Origin: Lolium rigidum
Lineage: Eukaryota > Streptophyta > Magnoliopsida > Poales > Poaceae
Direction: 5' to 3'
DNA length: 64,000 nucleotides
NCBI RefSeq assembly: GCF_022539505.1
Contig: NC_061514.1
Location: forward strand, 34,253,769-34,317,768
Shown: piece after piece, positions 34,540 to 43,845 of the stretch
Numbering within the stretch: position 1 is the stretch's first letter
How the letters are laid out: every line of letters starts with the position of its first letter
Notes under the pieces: generated by a model
Seen by the model: the letters and a program-made list of their open reading frames with translations, nothing else
Databases searched by the model: none
Told to the model about the DNA's origin: nothing
Translations under genes and position numbers: made by a program

Positions 34540-35530
34540 AATGAAGAAGCTCGAATACAAAAGAGGCAAGCTCCATGACATCGGGTTCATTGACCCAAAC
34601 ACAGTTCATGAAGTTATGGTTCGACAGTACCCCAAGAACACAGAGGATAACATGCTACTGTTTTTACAAAAGCAAGCAAACAAAGAGGATATATACTTTC
34701 CCTACAACTTCAAGTGAGTGTTATAACATACATTATGCTTGTGCAGCTTCCACTTTATTCTCGTAATCATTGAGCTATGCTTGTGCAGCTTCCACTTTAT
34801 TCTCCTAATCATTGATCTTAAGAAAGGAGTCGTACTTGTCATGGACTCGAAACGTAAAGAACATGCGGAATGGGCGAACATGGCTGCCATCCTCCAGAGG
34901 TAATTTCAATCAATTTCGTATCGGCATCTTCATCTGTTCTAATTCGACGATATCATCAACTAATCAATAACTCATTTACTCATTTTTTCTTTGCCGGGCA
35001 GGGCTTGGAAACGGTTCATCAATACTGCTTTCGGGTAAATGGAAACCGGAGCTTACATTTAAAGATTACCCCGTAAGTAGTACTATATATATAGCTATGT
35101 CCGTGAATCTCTTTGATATTTTCTTTCAATACGATGCTTGATTATTCGTTTGATCGAACTATTTTTTCGTAAAGTGTATGAGGCAGGAATCCGGGAATAA
35201 CTTATGTGGATACTACGTCTGCGACTTCATTCATGAGATGGCAAGTCACAGGGATGCGGAGGACGCTATACACCACACTCGTGTACGTGAACAATATTTC
35301 ACAATTAATCTTATTACCATCAATTGTATTGAGTTCCATTCATATATATTGATCTCCTTTTTTTAATATAGATGATACGCCTGCGGGACTCTCTCATAAC
35401 GGAGGATCGCATACGAGCAATTCAAGAGGAACTCGCGGGATTCTTTCTTAACGATGCCCTTGCCCCAAATGGAGAGTACTATCGGCAGTTCGTAGATCTT
35501 GAACGACGTAGTGGTTACGCATTATTGTGA
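34540..35530 (+). pseudogene. Ulp1-like cysteine protease (C48) gene of the CACTA element
   Basis: Exons can be traced at 34540-34714, 34788-34900, 35002-35077, 35176-35282 and 35372-35530. They encode LHDIGFIDPNTVHEV, then HFILLIIDLKKGVVLVMDS with the catalytic His and Asp, and QESGNNLCGYYVCDFIHE with the oxyanion Gln and the nucleophile Cys. The end is ...RRSGYALL. Ulp1-type domains, which act on SUMO in the cell proper, are common in large plant CACTA and Mutator-like elements. Frame problems occur at the 34434/34540 junction and near 35032, where GGGTAA puts a stop. A 42-base duplication spans the second acceptor. Confidence 0.8.
34734..34817 (+). repeat. 42-bp tandem duplication across an intron acceptor
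   Basis: Two units, 34734-34775 and 34776-34817, are almost identical. Each contains the acceptor TTGTGCAG followed by CTTCCACTTTATTCTC. The unit length is 14 codons and the first copy has no stop in the used frame, so either acceptor keeps the reading frame. Confidence 0.8.
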
Positions 35531-35948
35531 GATAGATTTAATAAATAGGTCCGACTTTATATTGTAAATATGCATGCATTACGTGTACTGTTGACGATGT
35601 CTATATATTCATGACGATGTTTTGTGGTTTCTTGAATGATGTATGCATTGCTAAAACTCTGCCGCGGCAGAGAAACGCTGCTCCACCCTAAACCTATGCC
35701 GCGGCAGAGAAACGGCAATTTTCTGCCGCGGCAGAGACCCTCCTGTCCCGGTTCGTACTACGAACCGGGACCAAAGGTCCTCCACCACGAGCACCCTGGC
35801 CGCACCACGGGGCGGGGCCTTTGGACCCGGTGCATATTTGAACCGGGACTAAAGGGGGACCCTTTAGACCCGCCTGTTTGGTCCCGGTTTGGAAACCGGG
35901 ACTGATGGCCCAAACGAACCGGGCCTAAAGCCCCGTTTTCCACTAGTG
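35531..35948 (-). repeat. right terminal region of the CACTA element
   Basis: The region holds three copies of TGCCGCGGCAGAGA at 35661-35730 and then inverted pairs of CCGGGACTAAAGG and GGTCCCGGTT, ending at CCACTAGTG (35948). The terminal TAGTG with subterminal direct and inverted repeats defines a CACTA 3' end. The 3-bp target duplication would be CTC on this side; the left partner was not found. Confidence 0.8.
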
Positions 35949-37102
35949 CTCGCTTTGCCAAAGGAAAACGTTTCGCATCCGGCGACCAATCGGAGCAAAA
36001 GATCGGTCGTCCGGATCGCTCCCTTGCTTGCCCCCTTTTGGGCCACCATCCATGCACGTACAGCCCACCACCACCATGGCCTGCTACGCTGAAGCCCACC
36101 ACCACCAAGGTTAGCTCTGTTGAAGCCCACCACCACTCAGGCACCAAAAATATGTATCCACATTTCTATTACAAAATGGTATGGAAAACGCCAGATTTTC
36201 CTCGATGTTGCATACCTTATTTATTTTTGTAAATAACGCGCACAAGTTTTGTAGAAAAAGCACATGCAAAATGTTGTAATGTATGTATGGGTGTTTGCCA
36301 CAAGTTTGTGGATTTTGTTGTAATTGTTTGTGTTTTTCGTTGAAATATATGGTGACTTTTATTGTCATTCAATTCTGTACCAAAATAAAATGTTGTTAAC
36401 CACTTTTCCATCGCTACAAAAACATATGAATTTTTTTGTTGTAAATAGCCAAAAATAATATTGATATTTGCCGTTGACTATTGTTGTAAACGTCTAATTT
36501 TTTTTCTTGATTTAGTTGTTAATAATAATTGCTAATAACTTAATTATTTATTTTTGTTGTAATCAATTGTAATTTTTGTAGAAATAGTTGATAATTTTTT
36601 GTTGTAAATCAATCTAGATAAAAAAATTGTTGGTTAGCTATACTTTTAGTTGCTACAAAATATGTGGTATTTTTGTTGTAAATATTTCTTATTTTTGTAG
36701 ATTTTACAAGATTTTTTTGTTGTAATCAATCTGCAGCAAAATAATTTTTTTGTTAAATCATTTTTATAACACTCCCTTTTTTGAAATTTATTGTATTAAT
36801 TTGTTGTAATAGTTTTTTTTGTACGTAGAGAGACTGATTTTGTTGCAATACTCTGTAGCCTCAGGTATGTCCTTTGCTGTAAATATCTCGAAGGTTCGGG
36901 ACAAAAAGGATACATACTTTCGGTCATGTGGAGAAGACTAGGACCGCGGGTTGATTCATCAAAATAGAAAGGGGCCAAATGTAAAAGTTCTGCTGTGGCT
37001 GATTCTAAGCGTCGGATCGCGATCGAACGGCCCGGAGAACGACCGATTTTTGCCCGAAAATCCGGCGACTGATGCCTAGTTAGCGGTTCCCTTTGCCAAA
37101 CC
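35949..37102 (+). mobile_element. probable Mutator-like non-autonomous element
   Basis: The two ends are imperfect inverted repeats of about 80 bases. The left reads TTTGCCAAAGG ... AAAAGATCGGTCGT. The right, complemented, reads TTGGCAAAGGG ... AAAAATCGGTCGT. The interior is AT-rich with many TTTTTGTTGTAA motifs (36430-36770) and no gene. Long terminal inverted repeats and this interior are typical of non-autonomous MULEs. No 9-bp target duplication could be defined. The left end abuts the CACTA end and the right end abuts the broken EXO70 copy 2. Confidence 0.5.
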
Positions 37103-37785
37103 GTGCAGACACATATATACATGCCTAGCACGGCCTGCAGCTTCTCTGCCTTGAGAAGAGGGACGGCAGCATCGACGAAGGCGAGCATCCCGGTGATGCT
37201 CGCTTTGCCAAACCGTGCGACTCCCTCCTGCTCGTTATGGTCGGGAAAGACCAGCTCACATATGCTGTGGACGATCACGGTGAGACCCCGGATCCACCTC
37301 GCGACCAAGTCTTGCAACGACGAGGCCGACTTGTCTTGGAGCCAGAGCTGCCCCTGTGAGCCATGCTTCTCGCGAATTTGGAGAACCCAGTCGACGTCGA
37401 GCTCCAAGAACCAACTCTCAAGCACACGATTCGGTTGGTCTGGAGATGCGTTGTTGAATGCCTTGACCATGCGCTGGGTGTACCCGTCGCTGACCATTCG
37501 GCAAGCGATAGTTTTGAGCTCATGGGTGCAGAAATCCGTTGGGGCGGAGGACTGTGCCGAACCGGAGGAGCATCCAGAGTCGTGCGACGGATAAGAGCCC
37601 GAGGTCCGTGAGCCGCTGGAGTAGCTGGATCCGCTTTCACCGGAGTGGGAGAAGAGAGTCGATCTTATCTGCGCTCCGGACACGGCGATGCTCCGGATAA
37701 GGTCGAGGTAGAGGCCGCGCGGCGGATAGGCAGCCGTGGAGCCGTCGGCGCTCTCCTCTGGCACGGTAGCAAGCCGCCCTGCCAT
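37103..37785 (-). pseudogene. EXO70 exocyst subunit, copy 2, N-terminal half only
   Basis: The minus-strand frame starts MAGRLATVPEESADGS and carries the Ser/Gly-rich N-terminus (STLFSHSGESGSSYSSGS), then VSDGYTQRMVKAF, ESWFLELDVDWVLQIRE and the Exo70 core start ARFGKASITGMLAFVD. Homology ends after GMYICVC near 37103; the remaining residues of the open frame come from the adjacent Mutator-like DNA. About 227 codons remain of roughly 500, and the membrane-binding C-terminus is missing. It is closer to copy 3 than to copy 1 at the start. It is probably a dead fragment. Confidence 0.85.
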
Positions 37786-38144
37786 GCTGGCTGCTACGGT
37801 GGGGATGGACGCTCTTTTCTCTGTGTGTGTGTGTGTGTGGATGGACGCCCTTGCTCCCGAGGAAACTATGAGAGGTGCAGGGCCGGGACAACGGAATGGG
37901 TACTATACGCCGGAACGCGTGAGGACGATTGACAAGTACAGGACCCGGGTGCCGAGTCAACGGGCAACACCAAATGATGGAGCGCCGAGGTAGAAGACGG
38001 CCAAACGAGCAGCCGTCGGATGCGTCGACCCGCTTCCAGGAGCTTAATCGGATGAATGGCAAACAAAAAAAGAAGGGACAGCAACAGCCGCTACTGACAG
38101 CAAAAACATCTCTACCCCCGGGCCACCGCCCCCTCCCCGGACCC
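37786..38144. other. 5' flank of EXO70 copy 2
   Basis: Contains a GT run near 37826-37840 and the phrase AGCGCCGAGGTAGAAGACGG at about 37980, followed by CAGGAGCTTAATCGGATGAA (38038-38057). The same phrases occur at 43773-43842 and, after an inserted element, at 45445, and in part at 45815. They mark the promoter-side part of the EXO70 duplication unit. Confidence 0.55.
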
Positions 38145-38147
38145 TAA

Positions 38148-39127
38148 GAGCATCTCGAGTCGCGTCCCCCAAACCGTCCCCCAAAGGAATTTGGGACGCG
38201 CCGGACCAAAAAACGTTTCCAGCCGCGTTCCCCAAAGCCGTTTTTTGTCCGGCGCGGCCCGATACGGTGTCCAGCGCCCCGAGCCCATCCCCGCTACATA
38301 GGGGACGCTCCGGGGACGCCGGACACACCGAAAAGCGAGGCGGGGAGTGGCGGGGCCGACACGTCAGCAGCACATTGAATTTTAACCTAACCGTCGCCTA
38401 CTTCGCGACGGAAGTTATTGGCGCACAGCGACGGTGCAGTTCCCGCAGAGGCGCACGGCAAGATGTACCTCCACATCGGCTGGGAGAAGTTCGCGCGCTA
38501 CCACCGCCTCGAAGCCGGCTTCTGCTCGTGTTCTCCTACTTTGGCGACAGGGACATGAGCGTCAAGGTGTTCGACGAGACGCGTTGCCGCCGGCACTACC
38601 ACGGCGACAACGCCGAGGAGGACGACGACTGATGAGTGTTGTTTCTTCGCAGCGAAAATATGCACGGAAGTTTCTGGTTGTTCTTCATCGGAAGAACCAA
38701 CAGGGGCACCGTCAACAGCTGAATTTTCCAGTTTGGGTGACTGGGTGTGCCCTCGAGTGTTTTCTTTCTTGGCAGCGAACACACGGAACCTTCAATGCCC
38801 AGCCTAGTTAGGTTTAGTTATTTTGCAATATTTTATTTTTGTGTCAACCATGGTTCAAACTATGTATTAGTTTGTGGAAAACCATGTTCCAAACTATGTC
38901 TTCGTGTGAACCACGTTTCCAATTATGTATTAGTTTGTGGAATGTTTCTTCTCTTTATTGAAATAAAAATGCAAAAAAAAAGAGTATTTTAATGTTTGGG
39001 GGCGGCGTTTGGAGGACGCGACTGGGGAGCGATGTCCCCCAAACGCGGCACAAACAAAACATGTCCCCCAAACGCTCAATCCGGCGCCGTTTGGGGGACG
39101 GTTTGGGGGACGCGACTGGAGATGCTC
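38148..39127 (+). mobile_element. PIF/Harbinger-type non-autonomous element carrying a B3 fragment
   Basis: The 980-bp element starts GAGCATCTCGAGTCGCGTCC and ends with the near-complement (GGGGGACGCGACTGGAGATGCTC). It is flanked by TAA on both sides (38145-38147, 39128-39130). A TAA duplication and GAGCATCTC-type ends fit Harbinger-type elements in grasses; the superfamily call rests on these ends. It has no transposase, but it contains part of a B3 domain at 38440-38632. Confidence 0.7.
38440..38632 (+). pseudogene. captured B3-domain fragment
   Basis: One frame reads MYLHIGWEKFARYHRLEAG. After a one-base loss near 38520 another frame reads LLVFSYFGDRDMSVKVFDET and ends RRHYHGD plus an acidic tail and stop at 38630-38632. 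The pattern GW..FA..H.L..G..LVF.Y.GD....KVFD is the second half of a plant B3 DNA-binding domain. The first half is absent, so the fragment is non-functional. It ends much like the B3 exon at 41195-41650 (CPYHGD). Confidence 0.65.
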
Positions 39128-39130
39128 TAA

Positions 39131-39430
39131 ATAGGCGCCAGCACCGATACTCAATACAGGAAACAGGCAAGGTCCCGATGGCTAACAGACCTGAGTACCG
39201 TTGGCACAGGCTGTGCCGAGGGCTGCCATCAGTACTACAGGGCATCGGCACAAGGGAAGACGTCGGCACAGCCAACAAAGCCGCCGGCACAAGGGAAGAC
39301 GTCGGCACAACCACTAGGCCGACAGCTAGATCGAGCCGTCGGCACAGGTGTAGGTGGGCCTGCCGGCCGTCTAACGGCCGTTTGCCCTGGCAGGTTACCG
39401 AGCATGTGCCGACGGCCTTTACTGTGACTG
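39131..39430. repeat. possible CACTA subterminal repeat cluster
   Basis: The phrase CGTCGGCACA or GCCGGCACAAGG recurs at least five times between about 39240 and 39345, with a complementary TGTGCCGACGG copy near 39410. Such GTCGGCACA clusters resemble subterminal repeats of another CACTA family. No termini were found. The first 20 bases continue the EXO70-flank phrase interrupted by the Harbinger element. Confidence 0.4.
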
Positions 39431-41194
39431 CTCTATTTGCAACACAACCACTTATTCTTCCACTTGGAGCGCAAACGCTCGCGGTCGAAAAATGGGTCTG
39501 CACCTCTGACCAGTGGTCCGACACAAAATGACCGGCATGTTCGTGAGGACGCAAATGTAGCTCAAATTTGCACCGTGAATGCGGCTGCGCACCCCTGTGG
39601 CCTGTCTGGCAGCAGGTGCTTCGGCCGCATCGCCATCAATGTCGCCTCGTCTTCAGAGGCCGCGCTAGGTCTGGCGGGCGACGACTGGCCTTCTGCGCCG
39701 CCATCAATGGCACAAGCCTTCGTGCACCGGCAACATCCTATCATCGCCCACACCTCCCTGGCCACACTTGCATCCAAACACAAGAAAAGGAACGACCACG
39801 AGGAAGGTTGTCGCAGGCATCGAAGGAGGAGAAACTACGGATAAGGGTCCCCCTTCTTTCCTTCATCGCCCGGATGTTCTACGAGAACTGGATGCCGTGC
39901 GAGGGCCGGCTGGAATAGCGTGCACCTACCGGATGGGTGCCGCCTCAGCAAGGCGCGGGTGCCATCCCGCCGGTGCCGAATTCTGGCCCGGAGCGGGACA
40001 TGAAGGCGTGTGTCATGACAACGGGCAACACCAATGGCGCTTTGTGCCAATCCCTATTTATCGCCCATTGGCGCGTGTTAATACACCGCGCACGCACGAG
40101 GGACAACTTGGGCCGTGGCCCACTATCTTGCCAACAGCAACCAGCGGGAGTTTTGTGAATGGTTTTTTCCGGTTTTGTAAACTTTTTAGAAGGTTCTGGT
40201 CGATTTTATTCTGTTTCTTTTATTGTTTTAACATTTTTAATTTGAACAATTTTTAAATCTTAACGGTTTTTTAATCTGAGCAGTTTTCAAATCTGAACAT
40301 TTTTTTTAACCTTGAGAAGATTTCAAATTTGAGCAAATTTTAAATTTGTGTAAATTTCAAATTTAAGCAAATTTCAAACTTCGAGCAAATTTCAAATTTT
40401 GAGCAAATTTCGAATTTTAGCAAATTTCGAATTTCAGCAAATTTTGAATTTTGCGAAATTTTTAAATTTGAGCAAATTTTGGATTTGTACAATTACTTCA
40501 AATTTGAACATTTTCGACTTTGAACTTTTTTATAATCTGAATTTCTGCAGATCTACATTTTTTTCAGAAAGTTCAATAGAAAAAAAAACGAAGAAGACCC
40601 TTTCTTGGGCGGCTGGGCCGGCCCAACACGGAGGCGGGTGGGGGGAACCCTGCGTGCGTACGCTACTCCCGCACGCACGCAGGCAGGGTATAGGGAAACC
40701 CGCGCTTGGTAGCCTGCAGTTATTTCCTGCACCACTGGCGCAGTGGGAAGAAGGCCCCTGCGCGTCCCAGATGGGTCATGGGCCACAAAAGCCACGTTGT
40801 TTGGTGGCCTGCGCAGAGTTTTTTTTGGCCCCGTGGAGATTTGGGTCTGCCCGTTTGCTAGGTCGGTTTTCATGCGTAGTAGCAGCCTAGAACGACGCCC
40901 CTGTTGTTTGGTTGCAAACCAAAATCCGCTTCTGGTTACCTCTTTCCTTCAGTGGTGAGGTTACCAGTGATCAACAGCAGAAGCAAGAACAAAATAATGC
41001 AAGCAGAAGCAAACTTCGCACTGATCATAGACGACACAAGTTCACGACACACCATTGTTCAGACACGATCATGGTTCAGGACACAACATACACGATCATA
41101 GTTTTGGACACAGCAGACACGATCATAGTTCAGGACACGATACAAACATCAACTAGACACGACATGGTAGCGGCAACACACAACCAGGTGAGCT
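39431..41194. other. gene-free repeats: GC-rich segment, AAATTT repeat, short tandem repeats
   Basis: 39431-40150 shows only composition-driven ORFs. 40290-40490 is a degenerate tandem repeat of about 17 bases based on GAGCAAATTTCAAATTT. 40590-40960 is GC-rich with GGGCCGGCCCAACAC, resembling a transposon end. 41065-41150 has about three copies of a 31-base unit (ACACGATCATAGTTCAGGAC...), perhaps in the 3' untranslated region of the B3 gene on the minus strand. Confidence 0.45.
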
Positions 41195-41650
41195 TCAGAC
41201 ATGATTTTCGAAGATGACACACGTGGTGGCATCTCCATGATACGGGCACCTGCTCATCACCTTATTGCATGTGTGGTCGAAGATGACCACACTGTACTGG
41301 AAGGAGGACACCTTCTTGAAGGTGAGGAACTGGCCTACCTTGAGCTGATGGGCGATGGCGAAGCCCATCCACCCCTGGTCGATGTATGCGTCATCGCCTT
41401 CTCTCATCGTAGTCATCCTCCAGTTGCAGCCAGTGTTGGTGCGGACGATGATGTTGAAAGGGATTTCTCCAAACCACTTGACAAAATCTTGAGAGATCAA
41501 GAGCCAGCCGAAGGTAGGCCCGAAGACGATGCGCAGGAACTGGTCCGGCCCTACCTCGTCCTGGAAGTGGCCGACGTTAGCCGCCCTTCGCTTCTTTGAC
41601 GGTCCCTCGTCAGGGGTCTCAGTAGGTGACCTAAGATTGAGCTTCTCAGT
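41195..41650 (-). CDS. B3 DNA-binding-domain protein, last exon
   Basis: The exon starts after the acceptor CTTGTGGCAG (minus) and ends with TGA at 41195-41197. After a basic PSKKRRAAN stretch it has a complete B3-like domain: FLRIVFGPTFGWLLISQDFVKWF, then IIVRTNTGCNWRMTTMREGDDAYIDQGWMGFAIAHQL, then VGQFLTFKKVSSFQYSVVIFD. Plant B3 domains bind short DNA motifs in the nucleus. The upstream exon was not identified; the next 700 bases are tandem repeats that would lie in an intron. The frame is intact over 151 codons, so this may be a working gene or a recent fragment. Confidence 0.65.
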   Translation of the reverse strand, partial: TEKLNLRSPTETPDEGPSKKRRAANVGHFQDEVGPDQFLRIVFGPTFGWLLISQDFVKWFGEIPFNIIVRTNTGCNWRMTTMREGDDAYIDQGWMGFAIAHQLKVGQFLTFKKVSSFQYSVVIFDHTCNKVMSRCPYHGDATTCVIFENHV

Positions 41651-41728
41651 CTGCCACAAGAACACATTCTATTAGAGGTGTGCCTGCTCACAAGTATAGA
41701 TGAAAACGGAAATTGAAAACATTAGTGA

Positions 41729-42390
41729 GGCCTCATACATTGGCTCACACGGCAGCTCAAGGGACTCCCCTCAAACTAAGTCTAGTGTGCAAGTAATGTC
41801 ACAAAGACGACTAAGTTTGAGGGCAGCACCTTGCCTTCCGTTGTGCATTTGTTGAATCATAGCCCAATGCAGAAGTGAAGAAGCACACAAGGCCTCATAC
41901 ATTGGCTCACACGGCAGGCATAGGGAGTGGCCACAAACTAAATGTAGTGTGCAACGACTGTGGCACACATGACTAAGTTTGAGGCCACCACCTAGCCTTC
42001 CATTGTGCCTTTGTTGAATCATTGGCCAATGAACTAGACAAACAAAAAGAGGCCTCATATATAGGATCACACGGCAGGCAAAGGGACTGTCCGCAAACTA
42101 AGTCTAGTGTGCAAGTAATATGGCACACATGACTAAGTTTGAGGGCAGCAACCTGCCTTCCGTTTTGCCATTGTTCGATCATTGGCCAATGCAGTAGACA
42201 AACCAAAAATGAGGCCTCATATATTGGATCACACGGCAGTGGAGGGACTGTCCAAAAACTAAGTGTAGCGTGCATCGAATATGGCACACATGACTTATTT
42301 TTTGGGCAGCACCCTGCCTTCCGTTGTGCCATTGTTCAATCATTGGCCAATGCAGAACTGAAGAAGCAGAGACATGTAAAGCAAGGTACC
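41729..42390. repeat. 161-bp tandem repeat, four units
   Basis: Units begin with AGGCCTCATA at 41729, 41890, 42050 and 42212, with spacings of 161, 160 and 162 bases. Each contains CACACGGCAG, GACTAAGTTTGAGG, CTGCCTTCCGTTGTGCC and ATTGGCCAATG in that order, with 10-20 percent divergence by eye. A fifth start at 42397 is cut short. The array lies upstream of the B3 exon. Confidence 0.85.
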
Positions 42391-42422
42391 ATAGGCCTCA
42401 TAATATGAGGACATATGGAGAA

Positions 42423-42486
42423 GATGTTTGATCAGAACCAATGGCATGGTCATGTTCAGTCATGCCATAGGTTCTGATCAATCATC
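42423..42486 (+). ncRNA. 64-nt near-perfect hairpin, possible small-RNA precursor or MITE relic
   Basis: Two 26-base arms (42423-42448 and 42461-42486) pair with only two mismatches around a 12-base loop. A weaker outer pairing of CCTCATAATATGAGGA (42400-42415) with the bases after 42486 extends it. The arm sequence TTGATCAGAACCAATGG does not look like a TIR of a known MITE. It may be a miRNA-like precursor, a hairpin in the B3 gene intron, or remains of a small MITE. Nothing in the sequence decides between these. Confidence 0.35.
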
Positions 42487-42559
42487 TCCTCATACTATGA
42501 TCCCAGGTTATAATCATCGGGCTAGTTCAATCAGAAACAACACAAGTAGCAGTTTAAAT

Positions 42560-42625
42560 TGAGTACATTACAAGTGGTACTTAGGGTACATTACAAATTC
42601 TACTTAGGGTACATTACAAATTCTC
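42560..42625. repeat. 23-bp short tandem repeat
   Basis: The unit TACTTAGGGTACATTACAA is repeated two to three times. No function is apparent. Confidence 0.6.
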
Positions 42626-42676
42626 CCTAGCTCAACCATCCGTAGGATCTCCTACACTACATCTACAACAAACTCA

Positions 42677-42915
42677 TCACTCATCACAAATAGCCCTGAT
42701 CCTCTTGAGCTTATCCTTCATTGCAAAGTTCACTTGGAGCAGATCGTATATGTCATACTCTTGCTTTCTCTTTTTAGCCTCCAAAGCCTTTCTTTCTGCC
42801 TCTCATTCCTGTTTATTAGCCCTCGTCACTTGTGCCTGTGTTCTCTGCAGATTCTTGAGCAGAGCAACTTCGTTCTTCAAATCCTCCCACTCCTCTTCCG
42901 TCTGAACAAACTAGC
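42677..42915 (-). pseudogene. coiled-coil ORF of unknown family
   Basis: On the minus strand one frame reads FVQTEEEWEDLKNEVALLK, an internal TGA (near 42808), then a Lys/Glu-rich helix (ERKALEAKKRKQEYDIYDLL) and ends IRAICDE with TGA at 42677-42679. Heptad-like spacing of Leu and charged residues suggests a coiled coil. It could be the last exon of a gene beginning near 43620 on the minus strand, or a relic. I do not recognise the family. Confidence 0.4.
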
Positions 42916-43589
42916 GCGACTCAGCTTAATCTTTCGCACATCAATCACAACATGCTAAACCCCAGCACAAAAAACCCTTCCCCTCTTTGCATGCATAGTA
43001 AAATCGGACAGTTTGACCAATCCTCAGACCGATCTACGAATGATCTACCGCGATTGGAGATTACAGTAACAGATCTAAGAAAATCGAGACCGTGAACACC
43101 AAGAACTCGACAAGAATAGCAAGCAATGGCGACGAACACCTTGCAAACATCTATCCGAACCCTATCCTAATGGAAACCCTAGCAGATCTAATCCGCAAGT
43201 CGTCGCAAATGCCCAAGCATGGCCTATTCTGGCACAACGAGTACGAAGGTGAGAAGAAGAGGTCGTTACCGCCATTGTTCCGGTCGAGGACGAGGTCTTG
43301 TTCGTAGCCGAACTCAAGATGCCGATAAAGACCGCGGAGCAGGTTGCGGCCGATGTCGCGGTGCTGCTCGCCGTCGTCTCCTCCTCTGATACCGGTTCTC
43401 CTCCTTGCGACGGTGCGGCGGATTGGTCGGCTGGAGGGGAACCGCCTGGTGATGTGACAGTTTGGGGGGGGAGGGTGAGAGTGAGGTCGCGAGTGAGACG
43501 AAGGAGAGGGGGCGGTGAGGCTAGTTATGGCATGTGTTCCTGAAGGGACGTGGCATTTTCGTCTCCCTTCCCCACGCGTGCAATCTTCT
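42916..43589. other. stretch upstream of the coiled-coil ORF
   Basis: A minus-strand open frame of 157 codons (43151-43624) is Pro/Ser/Arg-rich and overlaps an inverted repeat at its start. It might hold a first exon with the block LCQNRPCLGICDD near 43200, but no domain was recognised. Confidence 0.3.
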
Positions 43590-43768
43590 CGCAATAACGG
43601 GCCTAGCTCCACAGAAACTGCCATTCCGGGCGTTCCTCCAGGGCCTGTCCCGGAGGTGCTTTAAAACCCGGTTCATGCAAGAATGCGGCGGCCTGCAGGA
43701 AACCAAACGGCTCGTTTCACTTCTCAGCCCATGCAAAAAAGGCCTTTGCAGGCTACCAAACGCGCCCC
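43590..43768 (-). repeat. inverted partial copy of the neighbouring Harbinger-type element
   Basis: This segment, read in reverse, starts GGGGCGCGTTTGGTAGCCTG and matches the first 175 bases of the element at 43846 with moderate divergence, including GGGACAGGCCCTGGAGGAAC. Together the two form an inverted repeat around a 77-base spacer of EXO70 flanking DNA. Confidence 0.75.
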
Positions 43769-43769
43769 A

Positions 43770-43842
43770 AATGATGCAGCGCCGAGGTCGAAAACGGCCA
43801 AACGAGCAGCTGTCGGACGCGTCCACCCAGTTTCCAGGAGCT
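43770..43842 (-). other. orphan EXO70 5' flanking segment
   Basis: CCAAATGATGCAGCGCCGAG and the bases to GAGCTTAA match the 5' flank of EXO70 copy 2 (37970-38050). No EXO70 coding sequence is attached on its left. The flank resumes after the inserted element at 45445, which confirms that element's TAA target site. Confidence 0.65.
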
Positions 43843-43845
43843 TAA

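Larger units (their letters stand above)
24240..35948 (+). mobile_element. CACTA (En/Spm) DNA transposon, left terminus not found
   Basis: The element contains a TnpD-type transposase region (24498-27800), two cargo ORFs including an AP2/ERF gene, a second transposase-type gene (31384-34434) and a Ulp1-like protease (34540-35530). The right end is clear: 35740-35948 holds many copies of CCGGGACTAAAGG and its complement and finishes CCACTAGTG, the expected TAGTG terminus. The left boundary given is approximate. Subterminal-type repeats also occur internally at 28270-28375 and 30070-30178, so part of the element may be nested or rearranged. Stops and frameshifts in each gene show it is not autonomous now. 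Confidence 0.75.

Noticed and set aside
39431..40256. Host gene from several ORFs of 116-163 codons
   Set aside because: Frames overlap on both strands, show no domain, and the DNA looks like transposon-derived GC-rich sequence.
41729..42390. CRISPR-like array
   Set aside because: Units are contiguous 161-bp tandem copies without short repeats and unique spacers.
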